Of a stretch of 64,000 bases of DNA, positions 41,055-52,587 are shown one piece after another. Position 1 is the stretch's first letter. Each line of letters begins with the position of its first letter. This DNA is from Chlorops oryzae. Lineage: Eukaryota > Arthropoda > Insecta > Diptera > Chloropidae. The notes under the pieces were generated by a model, which was not told where the DNA came from, made no database searches, and was given only the letters and a program-made list of their open reading frames with translations. Both the position numbers and the translations under genes were made by a program. Location of the stretch: assembly GCA_020466095.1 (NCBI GenBank), contig CM035806.1, forward strand, positions 111,755,401 through 111,819,400, given 5' to 3'.

Positions 41055-41864
41055 ATGCTGGTTAGCAGCAAAAAACTATTCAGTCGTAAACGTAAAGCCG
41101 TTGGACACGGATTAATAAATAACCTTATTAATAAACTGCCAATTGAACTTCATTTACCAGGCTATCGGTTCTGTGGACCGGGAACTAAACTCGAAAAACG
41201 TTTAGCAAAAGGAGACAAGGGTATAAATCTTTTGGATTCTGCATGTAGAGAACACGATATTGCCTACTCTAAATTCAAAGACTTACCTAATCGCCGCATT
41301 GCCGATAAGATTTTAGTTGAGAGAGCTTGGGAGAGAGTAAAAGCTCCAGATTCGAGTGTCGCAGAAAAGGCAAATGCTTGGTTTGTCACAAACGCAATGA
41401 AAGCCAAACTGAAGATAGGTGGTAGTCTTCGAAAAAACAATAATCGAAAACTAAAGACTGTGAAGAACAAAAAGAAGAAATTCTGTACAAAAATTTTCAC
41501 TACTGCAATAAAAAATGCTACAAAAGTTTTAAAAAATGCAACACCAATTGATATGAATGATGCTATTCAAATTGCTGAGAAATCTTTATCATCCACTCTT
41601 AAGAGGAACAATCATAAAGTTCTACCTCGCATAATCCCTGTACCAAAAGTGGGTGGATTTTTACCATTAATACCAATTTTAGCGGTTATTGCAAAACTTG
41701 GAGGAATAGTATCGGGAGGCATGTCGAATGCAAATATGATAAAAAATATAATATCTGCAAAGGATAAAACGCCCAAGGATCCTGTTGCCATTGGAAATGG
41801 GCTTTATTTAAAACCCTATAGAAATGGATATGGTTTCTATCTTCATCCTTATTCAAAAAAGTAA
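41055..41864 (+). CDS. Polinton phospholipase A2-like protein
   Basis: Intact 269-codon frame from ATG 41055. The N-terminal PLA2-like domain has a calcium-loop-like FCGPGTK and the catalytic HD in DSACREHDIAY, the arrangement seen in the PLA2 domain of parvovirus VP1 and insect Polintons. Such a domain could breach endosomal membranes during particle entry (family knowledge). A lysine-rich middle is followed by a hydrophobic glycine-rich segment (FLPLIPILAVIAKLGGIVSGG) and a C-terminal GLYLKPYRNGYGFYLHPY repeat. It is transcribed opposite to the ATPase, with a 113-bp divergent spacer that probably holds both promoters. Confidence 0.85.
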   Translation: MLVSSKKLFSRKRKAVGHGLINNLINKLPIELHLPGYRFCGPGTKLEKRLAKGDKGINLLDSACREHDIAYSKFKDLPNRRIADKILVERAWERVKAPDSSVAEKANAWFVTNAMKAKLKIGGSLRKNNNRKLKTVKNKKKKFCTKIFTTAIKNATKVLKNATPIDMNDAIQIAEKSLSSTLKRNNHKVLPRIIPVPKVGGFLPLIPILAVIAKLGGIVSGGMSNANMIKNIISAKDKTPKDPVAIGNGLYLKPYRNGYGFYLHPYSKK

Positions 41865-41869
41865 TAAGC

Positions 41870-42229
41870 ACTCTTCCCAAAAGATCCCTAACCGAGATCG
41901 ACCTAAAAAAATATGCCGCAAACTTGAAATCTTTCAGAGGAGTTTTTATGCGAAATACTTTACCAAGACGTCCTCATAAGATTGAATGTGGAATAACTAA
42001 TCTGGATTCATCAGATGGAGATGGTACTCATTGGGTAGCATATTTTAAAAATAATACTGTTAAGGAATATTTTGATAGTTTTGGTAACCTTCCACCACCG
42101 AAAGAAGTTGTCAAATATCTCGGTGCAAATAATTTAAGATACAACTATAAACAACATCAGCAATACAATTCATATAACTGTGGTCATTTGTGTTTAAAGT
42201 TTTTGTATTCACAATCATGCAACAATTAA
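41870..42229 (+). pseudogene. Polinton adenain-type cysteine protease
   Basis: Maturation protease of the C5 (adenain) type. The frame is open from about 41861, overlapping the end of the PLA2-like gene, but has no in-frame ATG near its expected start. The similarity begins at LTEIDLKKYA. The catalytic residues are in order: histidine in GTHWVAYF, aspartate or its neighbour in EYFDSFGN and cysteine in YNCGHLCLKFL. It ends at 42229. Length is close to family norm. Only the start is doubtful (alternative initiation or lost start), so this could still be a coding gene. Confidence 0.8.
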
Positions 42230-43173
42230 ATAAAATATCAATTTTAAATACATAAAAAGTTTCTTTTATTTATAATTTGATAATATCTGATAATTATAAA
42301 CCATTACATATATTCCATTAATTCAATATCTTTAACAATACTCATGAGTTCGTCATCATTTACAGCAATCTTATAGTGTCCCCAAGCATAAGTATTTTTT
42401 TTATCCTCTTTAACAAATCTTTTATCATCATTGTTACTTAAAACTTATTGTGTATAACTTTTATGAAATTTTGATTTAAAAAAATACATATCGCGAACAT
42501 AATATTTATCTTCTAATAAACATACTTTATAATGCTTAATACTCAATTTATTGAGTACGCATCTTTTAATATCTTTCGACTTTTTTATTTCTTTCGTATC
42601 TGTTATATCTAAGGAATACATTTGGGGACGTAGACTCACAAATTCTCAAATTATTTTTCCATTAGCTTCGTCTTTCATCATTCCTAATATTTTTTTATTT
42701 ATTAAAGGTAAATTATATGGATTTTTGGGAGGATATTCGAACGTATCAAAACGCAAATCAATATCTTTGGATATATCTGAATAAAAGTCATCCGTCTTTA
42801 TTGTGTAACTAAAGGAATCCGTATCCATATAATTTAGTAAAAGGTTTTCATTATATTTGGGTTTCATATAGTCGTAACGGAAATCATACATTAGAAATTT
42901 CGATAACTCGAGTACTATAAAACCTAAATATAACGGTTTATCATATGTAACATGATCCCGATCTAATTGAATTGCTATCATAGAGTCGCTGAAATGTTTA
43001 ACGCTGCGAAATATTGGATGTGCTGTAAGAGCACGAGCACCTAAATGTCGTCCTCTACTTTCCCATTCACTCACAATTTTTATGTTTTTCCTTTTATCTA
43101 CATTTTCCATAGTTTTACCGTTAACCGAATTGTTGAGTAATTTAAAAAAATTATTCTCAAAATCACTCTTAAG

Positions 43174-43836
43174 CAGGGTTGGCAACCGTAACCGAAACCG
43201 TAACCGTAACCGTTTCAAAACCGTTTCTTTTCCGATACCGTAACCGTTACCGTAACCGAAATAAAAAACATATCGGTTTCGGTATTACTTTATAAAAAAA
43301 ATTTACGGGATACAAATTTTATCAATATTTTTATATGGCAAGTCTTTCGACTCTGCTAGTATGCGTCTTCGATAAAGGCTTTTTTAAAAGAAAAAAGAGT
43401 TGACCGCAGAGAGAACGTGCTACAATGTTGGGAACGAAAATCAACCGAAAAACCCATTTTGTATGAACTAGCCAAAATTGCTCTTGCAGTGCCTCCCACA
43501 CAGGTGAGCGTCGAACGCCTTTTTTCGGGAGCCAAGTTCATTATGAACGCACAAAGAAACCGTCTGGATGCTGAAAGTTTTTCCGCTGTTATGGTAATAA
43601 GAAACAACAGTCTGCTTTGCACAAAAAAAGGATGAAAAGTTCTAAGCTATTTCTTAAAATGCCTTAAATTGCGTTCAGAATAAATGTTAAAGCTTAAAAA
43701 GTATTTTTGAAAAAATGATGCGAAAACAAAATTTTAATATTCAAAAAACCGTTTCATACCGGTATAACCGTAACCGAAACTTAAAATTAACCGTAACCAT
43801 TACCGTAACCGTTATTCGTTTCGGTTGCCAACCCTG
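43174..43836 (+). mobile_element. hAT element, 663 bp, internally deleted
   Basis: Ends CAGGGTTGGCAACCG and its complement CGGTTGCCAACCCTG, flanked by a perfect 8-bp target duplication CTCTTAAG (43166-43173 and 43837-43844). The subterminal parts are runs of ACCGTA/ACCGAA. Inserted into PolB at the edge of a pre-existing MITE. Confidence 0.96.
43417..43635 (+). pseudogene. hAT transposase C-terminal dimerisation domain
   Basis: Only the C-terminal domain survives: ELAKIALAVPPTQVSVERLFS, then RNRLDAESFSAVMVIRNN. This is the classical hATC block. The DDE core is deleted, so the copy needs transposase from elsewhere. Confidence 0.9.
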
Positions 43837-43842
43837 CTCTTA

Positions 43843-44037
43843 AGGCGGCGCCACACATGCGGTATTTGGAAATTTCCAAGCACCAAATATTCGTCCGATT
43901 ATTCGTGTATGTTCCATTCTCTATGGAAAATAATCGGTGTTTTGCAAGCATTTGCTGATCCACACAAGTAGATGTTCGGAATAATACGAATATTTGGTGC
44001 TTGGAAATCGGCAAATACCGCATGTCTGGCGCCGGCT
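43843..44037. mobile_element. 195-bp Harbinger-type MITE
   Basis: Terminal inverted repeats AGGCGGCGCCACACATGCGG and, on the other strand, AGCCGGCGCCAGACATGCGG extend about 50 bp (to ccaagcaccaaatattcg). The flanking target duplication is TTA (43840-43842 and 44038-44040), as for PIF/Harbinger elements. No coding capacity. Confidence 0.92.
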
Positions 44038-44405
44038 TTAGAAAGCGTTCTATGATGAGTATTTAAGTCAATGTAGCTCTTTAACCAAGGTGACTGTTTG
44101 AACTTTAAAGCTCTATGAACTTTTATGAGTTTCATTCCATTCTTAATACATTGTTGTAGCACTCTATAGTGAATGATATAATTTCGTTTATCTGTTAAGT
44201 CTGTTATTAGTTTCAATGTTCTTGAACCACTAACTTTTTTATTTTCCGCACAAAAAGGAAAATCATTATGATAATCATGAATTCCTTGGGGATAATCTAA
44301 ATCTACTTCTAAAATATACCCATATGAAGCTTCTGAATCTATTTCAAATATATTAAAACTCTCAATGGAATGTTTATTTCGAAGTGTCTTTTCTTTTAGA
44401 GAACT

Positions 44406-45112
44406 TGTGTTTTTAAACTTAATTATTGCTAACTTAGCTTAATTGATAAAATTCAAAATTACTGAAAAATTTTAAATTATTGAAAAAATTTAAATTATTG
44501 CTTCGATTGAAATTTCGCGACATTTGCTTAGTTGCTTAATTATCGGAAAATATAAAAACAGTTAGCAAATGTCGCGATGAGTGCCAATGAACGGAAGAGC
44601 GTGCTGCCGTCGAATGCAGTGTCATGTTACCACGTTCGTTGGCCCCGATTGCTGATGCGTAACACCTTGGAAGGTTGAAAAATTAATAAATTCAAACCAT
44701 TAAATAAAAAAATCCTTATTTTTGTGACGTACGTTACAAACTGAGAGTCCATCTTTAAGTAGCATTATTTATATTTTTCGAATTTTTTTCGAAGCTTTTT
44801 GTTCATTTTATGGTAAACAATTAGATATATTTTGAGTTTCTTAAGAAAGATATTCATAAATGGTTGCGGTTCGATATTTTTGACCTCTTAAAAAACTTCT
44901 TATTTTAGAAGAAAAAAGAAAAAAGTGGGTGTAGAAAAAGCCCTACCGCTCTCGAATGGATCACCCAAAAACATGACGCTTCATGTATTTCGAAGGTTGA
45001 ATTTATAGTCTATTAACCCAAACACAAATTTATTCAGTTTAGATAACTGTAAAATTTTGTGTTTGGTATCCATTTTCTGGGATTTGCGCATATATATTCG
45101 AATATAGTTATA
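44406..45112. other. AT-rich flank with a 14-bp-arm palindrome, no gene
   Basis: TCGCGACATTTGCT (44515-44528) is mirrored by AGCAAATGTCGCGA (44564-44577) around a 35-base AT-rich loop. Nothing else recognisable; the left Polinton boundary lies near 44405. Confidence 0.5.
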
Positions 45113-45842
45113 TACAGGGTGTTCCATACTCAATGGATCAAAAAGGAGGAGGTGATAGGGGGAACCCATACAAGCAAAAAATTGTATGGAAAGGGGGTTC
45201 ATCTTGCACTCGTAAGGAGCTAGAGGCGCGGAAAGAATTCGACTAAATTGGTGAGCATACTTTTAGGCGGATATGTAAAACTAAAACACTATTCAGAAAT
45301 ATTTAAATTTCTTAGATTTTTCTTTTTCTCATACTGCCTAAAAGTGGGCTCAATAAATTTGATTAAAATAACTTTTCTGAGAGTCAAAAATACAAAATAA
45401 TTATTTTCAAACCTTAGTTTTGCATTGATTGTGAAACTTTTTTTTTAGCAACCATGGTATCAAATTGAAGAGAAAAACTCAAAGTTTTCGAAAAGAGTCA
45501 AAAAAAGAGGCTCGATCGTATTTCTTTTGAATTAAATCACTTTAAAATCCAAAATTACACTATTTTAGGCTTAGATGGTAGTACTAGAGAAAACGGAGTT
45601 GAATTATTTAAATTGGTAGTATGCAGTGTTAACGGAAAACCGCCAAGCTTTTCATATCATATGTGATTTTGAATTTACGGCCTGTAAGTGAGGAGCAGCA
45701 GTGTAAAAACCAAAATATTGTTTTTTGCATGTAACTCCTCAGGGGTGCATTTGCGACCCCCCCTGCCATACGATTTTTGGTCCGTCTGGACCCCCCCTAT
45801 CACCTCCTTTTTTTTGTTCCATCGAGTATGGAACACCCTGTA
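45113..45842. mobile_element. Long-TIR element of ~730 bp
   Basis: TACAGGGTGTTCCATACTC opens the block at about 45113 and its complement closes it at about 45842. The inverted similarity continues through aggaggtgataggggg for some 90 bp. TA/TATA flanks suggest a TA target as for mariner-like MITEs. No coding signal. Confidence 0.85.
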
Positions 45843-45929
45843 TATGTTTCATAAAATTCACAAAAAATGAGACTTGGACCAACCAGCTATAATCCATTAC
45901 CGGTAAAATTGGTTTTCCCGGCAGGGACT

Positions 45930-46300
45930 AGCTTGGGTAGCGGTAACGGTAACGATAAAGATAGCAAGTCGGCTTGCCCTGTGGGAAGCGGTAGTGGTGA
46001 GTTATACGGTAAAACCGGGTAAAGGGTAACGGTAGCGGTTGTAACGATCCTCTCCTTTATTTAATGCTTTCGGATCTCAAATGCGCTCAGTTAAAACTAG
46101 TTGCTCCCCATGGAAGATGTTGGTACTGCTTTGCTCAGAGATGTTGGTCGTGAGCTTTAGTCGTTTCTGAACTGACGAGGATGCTACAAGAATTAAATAA
46201 TCACATGCAAAGGCTTTCAGGATAAATGTCAGTGGGGAAACAATCTGGGAATTCAAAGTGTATTTTTTAAAGAAGAGCAAAAATTTAGTTTACCAGAGAT
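45930..46300 (-). pseudogene. Possible hAT remnant
   Basis: The minus-strand frame 46280-46077 reads KAFACDYLILVASSSVQKRL, like the start of a hAT dimerisation block, then loses similarity. Nearby, ggtagcggtaacggtaacg and gggtaacggtagcgg repeats recall the ACCGTA-type subterminal repeats of the hAT element at 43174. No termini found. Confidence 0.35.
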
Positions 46301-48164
46301 GAAATCATTATAAAAAGACTCGGACACTAATTCGTACGGATTCGGATACTCAATAATCGGGCTCTCTAGTAGGTGAATCGAAAGTTTGCTAATCAAGGTT
46401 GCTAATCAAAAGGGTACACTAATCAAAAGGCATTCGAAATGTAAGTTCCCAACGAAAGTGATGTTTGTGCAGGTACTCATGGTGTTTCTGCCACTGTAAC
46501 TCTCAACCCTCCCTTCATTGCTTACGGAGTTTAATTTATTCCGAAAGCCCATTCTAATACTCAACACTTAGCTACTTTTCGTCAAAGATATTTTGTTTAT
46601 TTACATCATATTACTTATTTAACATCTACGAGATCAACAGTTTTCCTTAACTCTTAACATATTTCGTTCGCGGTTTGAACGAAATTTCCTTTAACTGACA
46701 AAACTTACGACAAAAAAAAAACCAAATTCAATAACTGAAAATATTCGCGAATAAACAACCACGCTTACGATCTATCTAACTTAATTTTCGCGTTTTCGAA
46801 ATTGAGCCGATTTATCGTTTCGCTCGTACGAAGACAATTAACAATTAATTTACATCCAACAGTTTCAATACTTTTGACGTTATTTCTTTTCTTTCTTTAA
46901 TAAAATATGCAATAAATGTTTTTTTTTTTTTCAAAGTGTAAGTACTCACTCATACTCTTTCATGTCGCTCCGACATCGTCAGCAGGCCTGTTGAATTCGG
47001 AGATTATTGTATTCGCGAGCTAGATGGTTTAAAATTTTAAATATTGCATATATCAAAATTTCTATTGAAGTCATACCAAGAAATTGGCACTGTAAAATGA
47101 ATTCTGTACACGAATGAAACAGCGCTGTTATTCACATCAACGATTAACAGTGGTGTTCGCGATGTTAATTTTAAGTGACATGCCAATCACTCTGTTGGCC
47201 ATTATCCCAAACAAAATAAGTTTTTATAATGATCTTAAAACAAAATAATAGCTACTCGAATAATCAACGCGCAATAATCACAGCACGAGTGAAAGCCAAA
47301 CTCACAATAGGTATAGCCATATGTGCAACAGTATTTCCTTTTAGTTAGATGTTTCGACTTTCGACCCAACAGAAATTAAGCAAAGTGCATATTGATGCAT
47401 TTCGTTTGTTACTATGAATTTGACTTTCACGTGTCGCACTTTTCACTGATTCAATGGAGAACTACGTACAAGAAACCAAGGACACAGTCGAGGTCTTTTG
47501 GAGAATAAACTCTACGTTAATTTTAGGATCGACTGTTCCGACGTTTGATTCAATTCTTATGCATGACCATGGCCTCGTGTGTCTTCTTTGCACGATAAGC
47601 TTCTGTTAATAAACCGCTTGTAGAGATCGCTTTCGCCTCCTCGATGCAGCTGAATGTAAATCTGGATGCCTCAAATGGGTGGACACAGAATTCGGCCGTT
47701 GCATGCTCCTTTAAGGGTACCCACCCAAGATTTTTTTTTGCGCAGTCCTGTTCGGCACTTCGGTAGAGCTCTATTTCTAATTAACGTCCTGTCTACGCTT
47801 GGGGAAGGAGAGAGCTATCTTTGCAGTAAGGATCGACACTATATCCGTCTATGCACGCGTTTCGTACAATAGAGAAAAGCTATTTTGGAGGAAAATACGT
47901 TTACGGGATTTTGCCAATCGAATTAAAGGACTAATAGGAGCGATCGTTACCTGGGCAGGATTCAGGATGGCTATTCCAACTCCCGATAGGCTATGGATCC
48001 ACGCTGGATCACGCGACCATGTGAATCGATGTGTTTTACTATTCGGTTAACTTCCAAGTCTCCGATCGGTTTGCAGCAATTAAACGCAAATAGAACTGCG
48101 TTTGCCACGTTTGTTTCACAGTCCAGAAGGATGACGTGAACGAATTTAACTCTCCTTCTATTGT
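46301..48164. other. 1.9 kb without recognisable gene
   Basis: Includes aatcaaaagg repeats near 46400-46430 and a T-rich run near 46920. Open frames are short and carry no motif. It may be old element sequence or genuine host intergenic DNA into which the Harbinger element at 48165 inserted. Confidence 0.5.
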
Positions 48165-48417
48165 GCCCATTTACATTAGGGCAATTATTGCCGGCAATTT
48201 TTTTTTATAGGCGAGACGAAGCGCGGGGGGGGGGCGTAGAGAAAAATTGCTCATTTTTGAATTGCCCGTACTTCGTAATTCCGTTTTGCTCTCTTTCATT
48301 GTGTCAAACATGAAGTTGGCTGCGAGCAGATTTTTGACATTTGCTTCATTCGCTTTCTTCTTTCGGCGTGTTAAAACAGCGAATTTTTTGCGGAAAATAT
48401 GAAATTGAAAATTAAAA

Positions 48418-49726
48418 ATGTTGGTGAAGTGGACGCGCGAATTGATTGAAAAACTTATATTATTAATACAACAACTTCCATGCATATACCATATCAAATC
48501 GCCAGAATATATGGACCGTATTAAAAAGGCACAAGCATTCAATGAAATAAAAAACGAAATGGATGCCGATATTGTTGGCGTCACTGTTGATAAGTTGAAA
48601 AAAAAAATGGAAAAATTTGCGTAAGCAGTATATGAAGGAGTTGCGTTTAATAAAAAACTCAAAAAAAAGTGGCAGCGGTTTGGCCGATTTATACAAACCC
48701 CGCTTATGGGTTTTCGATCAACTTGCGTTTTTAGAAACCCACACAGTCACAAGAGAAAGTGAAGACAACGTCGAGGTGAATTATTTAATCATATAACTCA
48801 GCACAAAATGGTTGTTATAATTTAAATATCTTTTATGTAAATTAACAGATTGAGGGAGTTTCCGTGAGCCTTGACGAAGACACGTCAAGATCCACAAATG
48901 CCGATTCATTGACGGAAGAAGACGAAAACGTGAATTTCGAAGGAAGGAAAGCGAAAAGAGCAAAAGTAAATGTCCGTAATTCCTTTAAAAGTAACAAACG
49001 TTAATTAAAATACTTTTATAGAAATTGGATCCATTCGTTGAAATCAGAGGCAGACTTACCTCCCTAAGAGAGTATGTAGGAACCAAAAAAGAGCGACTAC
49101 TCGTGGTTGGGAGCTCTTGTGGTAGCCCAGATAGAAAAGATCGATCCGGAGTGGAAAGACATGGCAGCATTAGAAGTGCAAAGAGTTATAATGGGCTATG
49201 TTGAAATGTCCATAAAAGATCGGGTTTCTATGTTGTCACCCGCGCCATCAGGATGTACATTTCCTATAAAATCAACGCCATTCGTAACGGCAACAACAAC
49301 AGCAACGTCTTCCTCCGCCATAAGCCCATCGCCAATAACAAGCTCTTCACAACCAATGTCATCTGCCACACCTCAAATTATACCGTCAACATTAAATTCA
49401 GTTTTATCTGGAACATCAAGAACCCCGTCTCAACCAATTCCATCCGCCGCGTTAAAAATTGTAAGCTCGACACCTGTAAAATCTTTGGAAATGACTTCAA
49501 GAATAAGACCATTTTCAGAATCTGCTGTACTGCCCGCAACATTTCAAATCATTCCTTCACAGCCGAATAAATCCGAATTAAAACCCACCAAAACTCCTTA
49601 CTGCTTCCAACCCTTGCCAACCAAAACACTTATAAGGAACACGCCAGCAACAAGTCCAGCGACAAAAAGGATATTCTTCAATTGTGTATGGAGAGCCTTT
49701 TAGAAGAAAGCGATTTTGACGACTGA
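48418..49726 (+). pseudogene. Harbinger MADF-domain DNA-binding partner, frameshifted
   Basis: Harbinger transposases need a Myb/MADF partner for DNA binding and nuclear import (family knowledge). ATG 48418 opens MLVKWTRELIEKLILLI, with SPEYMDRIKKAQAF typical of MADF. A one-base gain in the A-run near 48605 shifts the frame; the remainder (QYMKELRLIKNSKKSGSG, then WVFDQLAFLE) is read in another frame. Introns 48776-48848 and 48966-49021 have GT-AG ends. The third exon contains WKDMAALEVQRVIMGYVEMS (BESS-like tail block), a Ser/Thr/Pro-rich spacer and, after another shift near 49665, the end DILQLCMESLLEESDFDD at 49726. Confidence 0.82.
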
Positions 49727-50085
49727 TTTTTTTCTAATTTTTTTATTTCTTTTTTAATTTTTTTTTATGAAATGAATTCAATTATTTAAGATTTTTTTTA
49801 ATGGAGATATTTTTATCCTTTTATTTTTTATATATTAAGCTTATTTGATTTGTGATACGCCATGAAGGCTGTTTTTTTTATATAAATATTTATATATATT
49901 ACTGAACTGAACTGAAGTAAACATTGAAGACTTATTAGTATATTTATATTTTGCTATGAAATAATGAAATGTACCTGCGATATTTACTCCTAACACTTTT
50001 GAAAAGAATAAAATATTTTTTGAAGATTAAAATTTTTTTTATTTGTCTTTTAAAATAAAATTATAGAAGTTTTTAAAGATCCTAA
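49727..50085. other. Convergent intergenic spacer of the Harbinger element
   Basis: AT-rich spacer between the 3' ends of the MADF gene and the transposase. It contains AATAAAATATTT near 50010 that may serve as a polyadenylation signal for the plus-strand gene, and its complement TTTATT for the minus-strand gene. Confidence 0.45.
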
Positions 50086-50722
50086 CTAATCATGGTTATC
50101 ATTATTAAATTGATTAAACGTACTCCATTCTATTTTGCGCTCTTCATTGAAATATTTGGTGTATTCTTGGCGGATATTTTCGGCTTCGCCTTTGCGCGGA
50201 TTATAAGGTTTGCTTGTAGCAGGATTAATATTGCTCGCTGCTTTTGAAGTTGTAGCGTTTTCCAAAAATACCTCACCCATCTCGATCAAATAATTGTGCA
50301 AAGAACAACACGCCAATGTAATTATTTCCACGGTTTCGACTTGAACAGACATTGGTGCTAAAAAAACGCGGAATCTGTTTGACAGAATTCCAAACGCATG
50401 CTCGACGACGTGTCTCGCCCTGGAGAGCCTCTTATTAAAGACCTGTTTCTCTGCACATGTCGTATGGTACGGATAGGGCTTGATCAGATGCTTCTGCAGA
50501 GGAAAAGCATCGTCTGCAACTACGACGTACGGTAGGGATCGTCCTCTGCCTATTTCAGCATTTTGGGGTAAATTCGCTTCGTTTTCCAAAATAGTGTAAA
50601 GTTTACTTTGCAAAAATACTCCGGCATCGTTGCAGCGACCATTGCATCCAACGTCCACAAATGTAAATTTGCAGTTAGCATCTGCAAGAGCTAACAAAAC
50701 GATGCTGGCGGTCCCTTTATAA

Positions 50723-51566
50723 CAGAGGTTGTCAGGGTACGATACATACGCATAAGTGTATATGTGTTGAAAGCTTTTAAAAGCTTACAGCGTAAAAAAA
50801 CTTGTACGTCAAATTGAAAAACCAACATTCATTGACATTTTGTGCAAATTTTTCTGACTGAAAAAAATGTAGAGGTATAAGAAAAGTAATGAAAGGAAAT
50901 TTTAAAAAATATGAAAATATATGAAGAAATAAATGAAGAAAAAATATATGAAGTCATTTAATGCTGCGAAGAAGGAGTATGTTCAACAAAGCAATTGAGA
51001 TCTATATCATTCTGGTAGCATTTGATGCGAAGTAAATCCTGAAGGTGGTTATTTGTCAGTTTACTTCTATGACGTGTTTGAATTAGTTTGTGGAAGGAGA
51101 AGGAACTTTCACATAAGTAAGTGGTGTTAAACATCGACAGCAATTTGTGCATAGCTTCCTTTGTTTGACCATACTTTCCTTCGTCAATATTTTTTTCAAA
51201 ATTAATTCTTATGTGAATTGGAACTGTCAAATCTGATTGCATCATTAAAATTTAATTTTGTAGTGGAATATCATATTTAGTAGCGTCGTATTTCCATTCT
51301 GCTATGCAACAAGTATTTAAAAAAACGTCAGTTTTGCTTGAGCACTATCGAAGGAAAGAATTCGCCAGTGGCTCATATTTTAGCGTGTACTAGCACAAAA
51401 ACAACAAGCATACGAAAAAAAGAGCGTCAGTTGCGCTGCTCTCTCGCATTCTCTCGAAATTTTAAAAAACAGCTTTCGAACTCGCATGTACACGCTGTCG
51501 GTGTGAAAGCTATAAAACAGCTTTTGAATGTCGCTTATGGACGTTTAATGGGCCTGACAACCTCTT
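50723..51566 (-). mobile_element. hAT element nested in the Harbinger transposase exon, 844 bp
   Basis: Ends CAGAGGTTGTCAGG (left) and the complement of AAGAGGTTGTCAGG (right), flanked by a perfect 8-bp duplication CTTTATAA (50715-50722 and 51567-51574). Removing the element and one duplication joins FYNYK to GTASIVLLALAD in frame. Confidence 0.96.
50958..51245 (-). pseudogene. hAT transposase C-terminal fragment
   Basis: HKLLSMFNTTYLCESSFS, then RHRSKLTNNHLQDLLRI, is the C-terminal dimerisation block of hAT transposases of the ZBED5/SCAND3-like type. The catalytic core is gone, so this copy is non-autonomous. Confidence 0.85.
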
Positions 51567-52587
51567 CTTTATAATTATAAAAGAACTTTCTTGGTGGCCG
51601 AAAAGTAATATGCTTGCCATCTAAAGCACCAAGGCAATTTGGAAATTGCCATCTCATTGCGAAATCCTGTGAAATGCGTTCCCATTTTAATGCGCTGGTT
51701 GGAAACTGCATAAAAAGTTTTATGAAATAGTTACTCGACAATTAAACATTAAATCGCATGTACCTTTAAATATTGAGATTTTAGTGCGTTGTAAAGGGCT
51801 TTACAGACTTCAGGAATTATTTTGCATATAGATGCAGTTGACACCCGCGACTGGTAGTTCAGACTTTGATATGACTCGCCTATAAAGATTCAAAATTTGT
51901 ATAAAATTGTTCTCAAAAAACATTCAGATTATTTACCAGTGGCTAGAAATCGCAAGCAAATGGCTACTTTTTCTGCTGCGGGAATAGCTTCCCTCAAGTA
52001 TGTATTAGACCTCTGAATTTCACTAGCGACTAATGACACCAAATAATCGAAGTTGTTCTTGGAGACACGTAAGTAGTTTTTGTAGCTACTTTCGTCGTTC
52101 ACCTGCAACTCCGTGGTTAAAAAAGCAAAAGAACCTCGAGTATTCTTATTTTTTCTCCACTCCTTTACCCATTGCCGTTTCTTCCTTTTTTGATAGGGAT
52201 CTGCGTCGCTCTCTCGCCTATATCAGCCAACGCTAAAGTAAATTTTTTTTTTTTTTTTTTTTTAAACTTTGCGTGACTTTACTGAATCTTTCTTAATTTG
52301 CGAAACTAACAGTAAATATTCGAATCTTATATCTAGTACAACACATTTTCTATTTATACAGAGAAAAATATAAATAGTTGCTGGTTCCAACGGGCCTCAA
52401 TTTAAGAAGCTGGGCTGATGAGAGTTTAGCGCTGTTACACCGCTTACATTGTATCGAGCTTTGTGAATCCTTACGTGTGGCGTGCACGAGCGAGGTGCGC
52501 CAGACGTAGTAACGCCTTTTTTGGCTGGAACGGATACGTTCTTGCCAGTGATGAGCATTGGTCCTGTATCCTTGGATAGGTAATCAT

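Larger units (their letters stand above)
35821..44405. mobile_element. Polinton/Maverick element, both ends missing
   Basis: The gene set is diagnostic: protein-primed DNA polymerase B, chromodomain integrase, FtsK/HerA-type packaging ATPase, adenain-type protease, capsid-like protein and insect-Polinton accessory proteins. Minus-strand genes run from 44405 (PolB) and 40941-35821; two plus-strand genes lie at 41055-42229. Terminal inverted repeats, a large major capsid gene and the N-terminal half of PolB are absent. Several genes carry stops or frameshifts. This is an old fragment of a virus-like transposon and not an active element. Confidence 0.92.
42304..44405 (-). pseudogene. Polinton DNA polymerase B, C-terminal half, interrupted
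   Basis: Protein-primed family B polymerase that replicates the element. On the minus strand, motif A (GYILEVDLDYP, about 44300) is followed by FKQSPWLKSYIDLNT (about 44090). After two nested insertions (43166-44037) come ENNFFKLLNNSVNGKTMENV (about 43150), the palm motif YMDTDS (about 42820) and the C-terminal region to a stop at 42304. Across 42304-43165 one frame is kept, with in-frame stops at about 42646 and 42445. The N-terminal exonuclease and terminal-protein parts are missing beyond 44405. Confidence 0.93.

Noticed and set aside
35821..44405. Recent viral integration instead of a transposon
   Set aside because: The presence of integrase plus PolB and the accessory gene set is the Polinton hallmark; the decay and nested insertions show an old resident copy.
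47666..48050. Short plus-strand frames upstream of the Harbinger element
   Set aside because: No recognisable motif, no splice support, and overlapping frames of similar length; treated as noncoding.
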